NCBI GenBank assembly: GCA_013347225.1
Contig: CP054595.1
Location: forward strand, 4,584,415-4,648,414
Length of the DNA stretch: 64,000 bases
Direction of reading: 5' to 3'
DNA from: Candidatus Accumulibacter similis
Lineage (GTDB): Bacteria > Pseudomonadota > Gammaproteobacteria > Burkholderiales > Rhodocyclaceae
In this document: piece by piece, positions 63,142-64,000 of the stretch
Layout: each line of letters starts with the position of its first letter
Position numbering within the stretch: position 1 is the stretch's first letter
Position numbers and translations under genes: made by a program
The notes under the pieces: model-generated
Database searches by the model: none
Told to the model about the DNA's origin: nothing
Seen by the model: only the letters and a program-made list of their open reading frames with translations

Positions 63142-64000
63142 ACAGCAGCGCCGCCCCGCGCAACCGCGTCACCGAACTCCTCCTCTCGCCGGTCAACAAT
63201 CGACAGCTAGCCAACCTGTGCGGAGTTCTGGACGAGAACCTGCGCCAGATCGAGACCGCCCTCGACGTGTCGATCGCCCGTCGCGGCGAGCGCTTCACGC
63301 TGCGTGGCGAAGCGGCCCAGACGGAGCGCGCTTCGGCGGCGCTGCAGCGCTTCTACGCGCAGGCCAAGGAGACGCTGTCGGTGGACGAAATCCAGCTCGG
63401 CCTGATCGAGTTGCTCAACCGCCCGGTGCGCAACATCTCGTCGGCAGGCGGCGTCTCGCCGGCGCTGCTGACGCGCAAGAGCGAGCTGCATGGCCGGACG
63501 CCACGGCAGATCGAGTACCTGAAGAACATCCAGGAGCACGACATCACCTTCGGCACCGGGCCGGCAGGCACGGGCAAGACCTACCTCGCGGTCGCCTCGG
63601 CGGTCGACGCCTTCGAGCGCGAACTGGTGCAGCGGATCGTGCTGACGCGGCCGGCGGTCGAGGCCGGCGAGCGTCTTGGCTTCCTGCCCGGCGACCTGGC
63701 GCAGAAGGTCGATCCCTACCTGCGGCCGCTCTACGATGCGCTCTACGACCTGATGGGCTTCGAGCGGGTCGGCAAGCTTTTCGAGCGCGGCGCGATCGAG
63801 ATCGCGCCGCTGGCGTACATGCGCGGTCGCACACTGAACCACGCCTTCATCATCCTCGACGAGGCGCAGAACACGACCCCCGAGCAGATGAAGATGTTCC
63901 TGACCCGCATCGGCATCGGTGCCAAGGCGGTGGTCACCGGCGACGTGACGCAGATCGACCTGCAGCGCGGCCAGAAGAGCGGCCTGATCGAGGCACGGCT
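63132..64000 (+). CDS. PhoH-like ATPase (YbeZ type), 3' end outside window
   Basis: A predicted P-loop ATPase associated with RNA metabolism/ribosome maturation with YbeY. The frame is open to the right edge (about 289 residues seen). Walker A is FGTGPAGTGKTYLA, and Walker B is FIILDEAQNTTPEQMKMFLTR, typical of PhoH, with VVTGDVTQIDL following. ATG 63132 overlaps the end of miaB; a GTG at 63138 is an alternative start. Confidence 0.93.
   Translation, partial: MPVNSSAAPRNRVTELLLSPVNNRQLANLCGVLDENLRQIETALDVSIARRGERFTLRGEAAQTERASAALQRFYAQAKETLSVDEIQLGLIELLNRPVRNISSAGGVSPALLTRKSELHGRTPRQIEYLKNIQEHDITFGTGPAGTGKTYLAVASAVDAFERELVQRIVLTRPAVEAGERLGFLPGDLAQKVDPYLRPLYDALYDLMGFERVGKLFERGAIEIAPLAYMRGRTLNHAFIILDEAQNTTPEQMKMFLTRIGIGAKAVVTGDVTQIDLQRGQKSGLIEAR

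Overview
The window is a gene-dense, GC-rich (roughly two-thirds G+C) betaproteobacterial chromosome segment. Gene content and order fit Rhodocyclales, most likely a Candidatus Accumulibacter-type polyphosphate/PHA-cycling organism. The taxon is inferred from gene blocks such as gmk-rpoZ-spoT, rnfABCDGE-nth, rimP-nusA-infB-rbfA-truB and PHP/Sua5/M50/trpS/scpAB/rluB, and was not tested by a search. About 57 genes are called. I see no tRNA, rRNA, CRISPR array, transposase or prophage.

Layout. 1-3.3 kb: a small surface-sugar or specialised-metabolite set consisting of a stand-alone adenylation enzyme (cut by the window edge), a stand-alone carrier protein, an SDR reductase and a sugar aminotransferase. 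3.5-4.9 kb: a small FlhB C-domain protein and a YcgR-type PilZ protein, closed by a very strong hairpin. 4.9-9.0 kb: rquA-frdABCD on the minus strand, a rhodoquinone-synthesis methyltransferase directly upstream of an E. coli-type quinol:fumarate reductase. 9.2-17.2 kb: TatD hydrolase, enoyl-CoA hydratase, DadA, SpoT-RpoZ-Gmk, two small envelope proteins and MobA. 17.4-24.7 kb: a CaiB/BaiF CoA enzyme, a SulP transporter, a small conserved protein, a candidate small RNA, an M16 protease and MscL. 25-34 kb: an aminotransferase, a periplasmic-type PHB depolymerase, a Kbp-like LysM protein, a 5'-nucleotidase lipoprotein, MoxR/VWA, DUF1841 and FIST proteins. 34-41 kb: nth and the complete rnf operon, then pyrD. 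41.4-45.4 kb: two lipoproteins in a lower-GC patch, a cytochrome c and tupABC. 45.4-57.4 kb: two long minus-strand information-processing operons. 57.5-64 kb: rdgC, acnB, a small gene with a leaderless-type promoter, miaB and the start of phoH.

How the parts fit. Several blocks concern anaerobic redox balance. RquA can convert ubiquinone to low-potential rhodoquinone, the quinol that would suit FrdABCD for fumarate respiration. Rnf couples ferredoxin/NADH exchange to ion flux, AcnB is a TCA-cycle enzyme, and the PHB depolymerase fits a polymer-storing cell. This matches the feast/famine anaerobic metabolism of such bacteria, although the physiological link is inference.

Most worth checking: (1) the rquA-frdABCD unit; (2) a plus-strand small-RNA candidate at about 21.21-21.31 kb whose two hairpin loops carry three CCUCC-type anti-Shine-Dalgarno motifs; (3) a promoter, hairpin and intrinsic terminator packed into the ~70-nt leader of rimP-nusA-infB, suggesting attenuation; (4) a near-consensus promoter whose predicted start coincides with an ATG at 61402.
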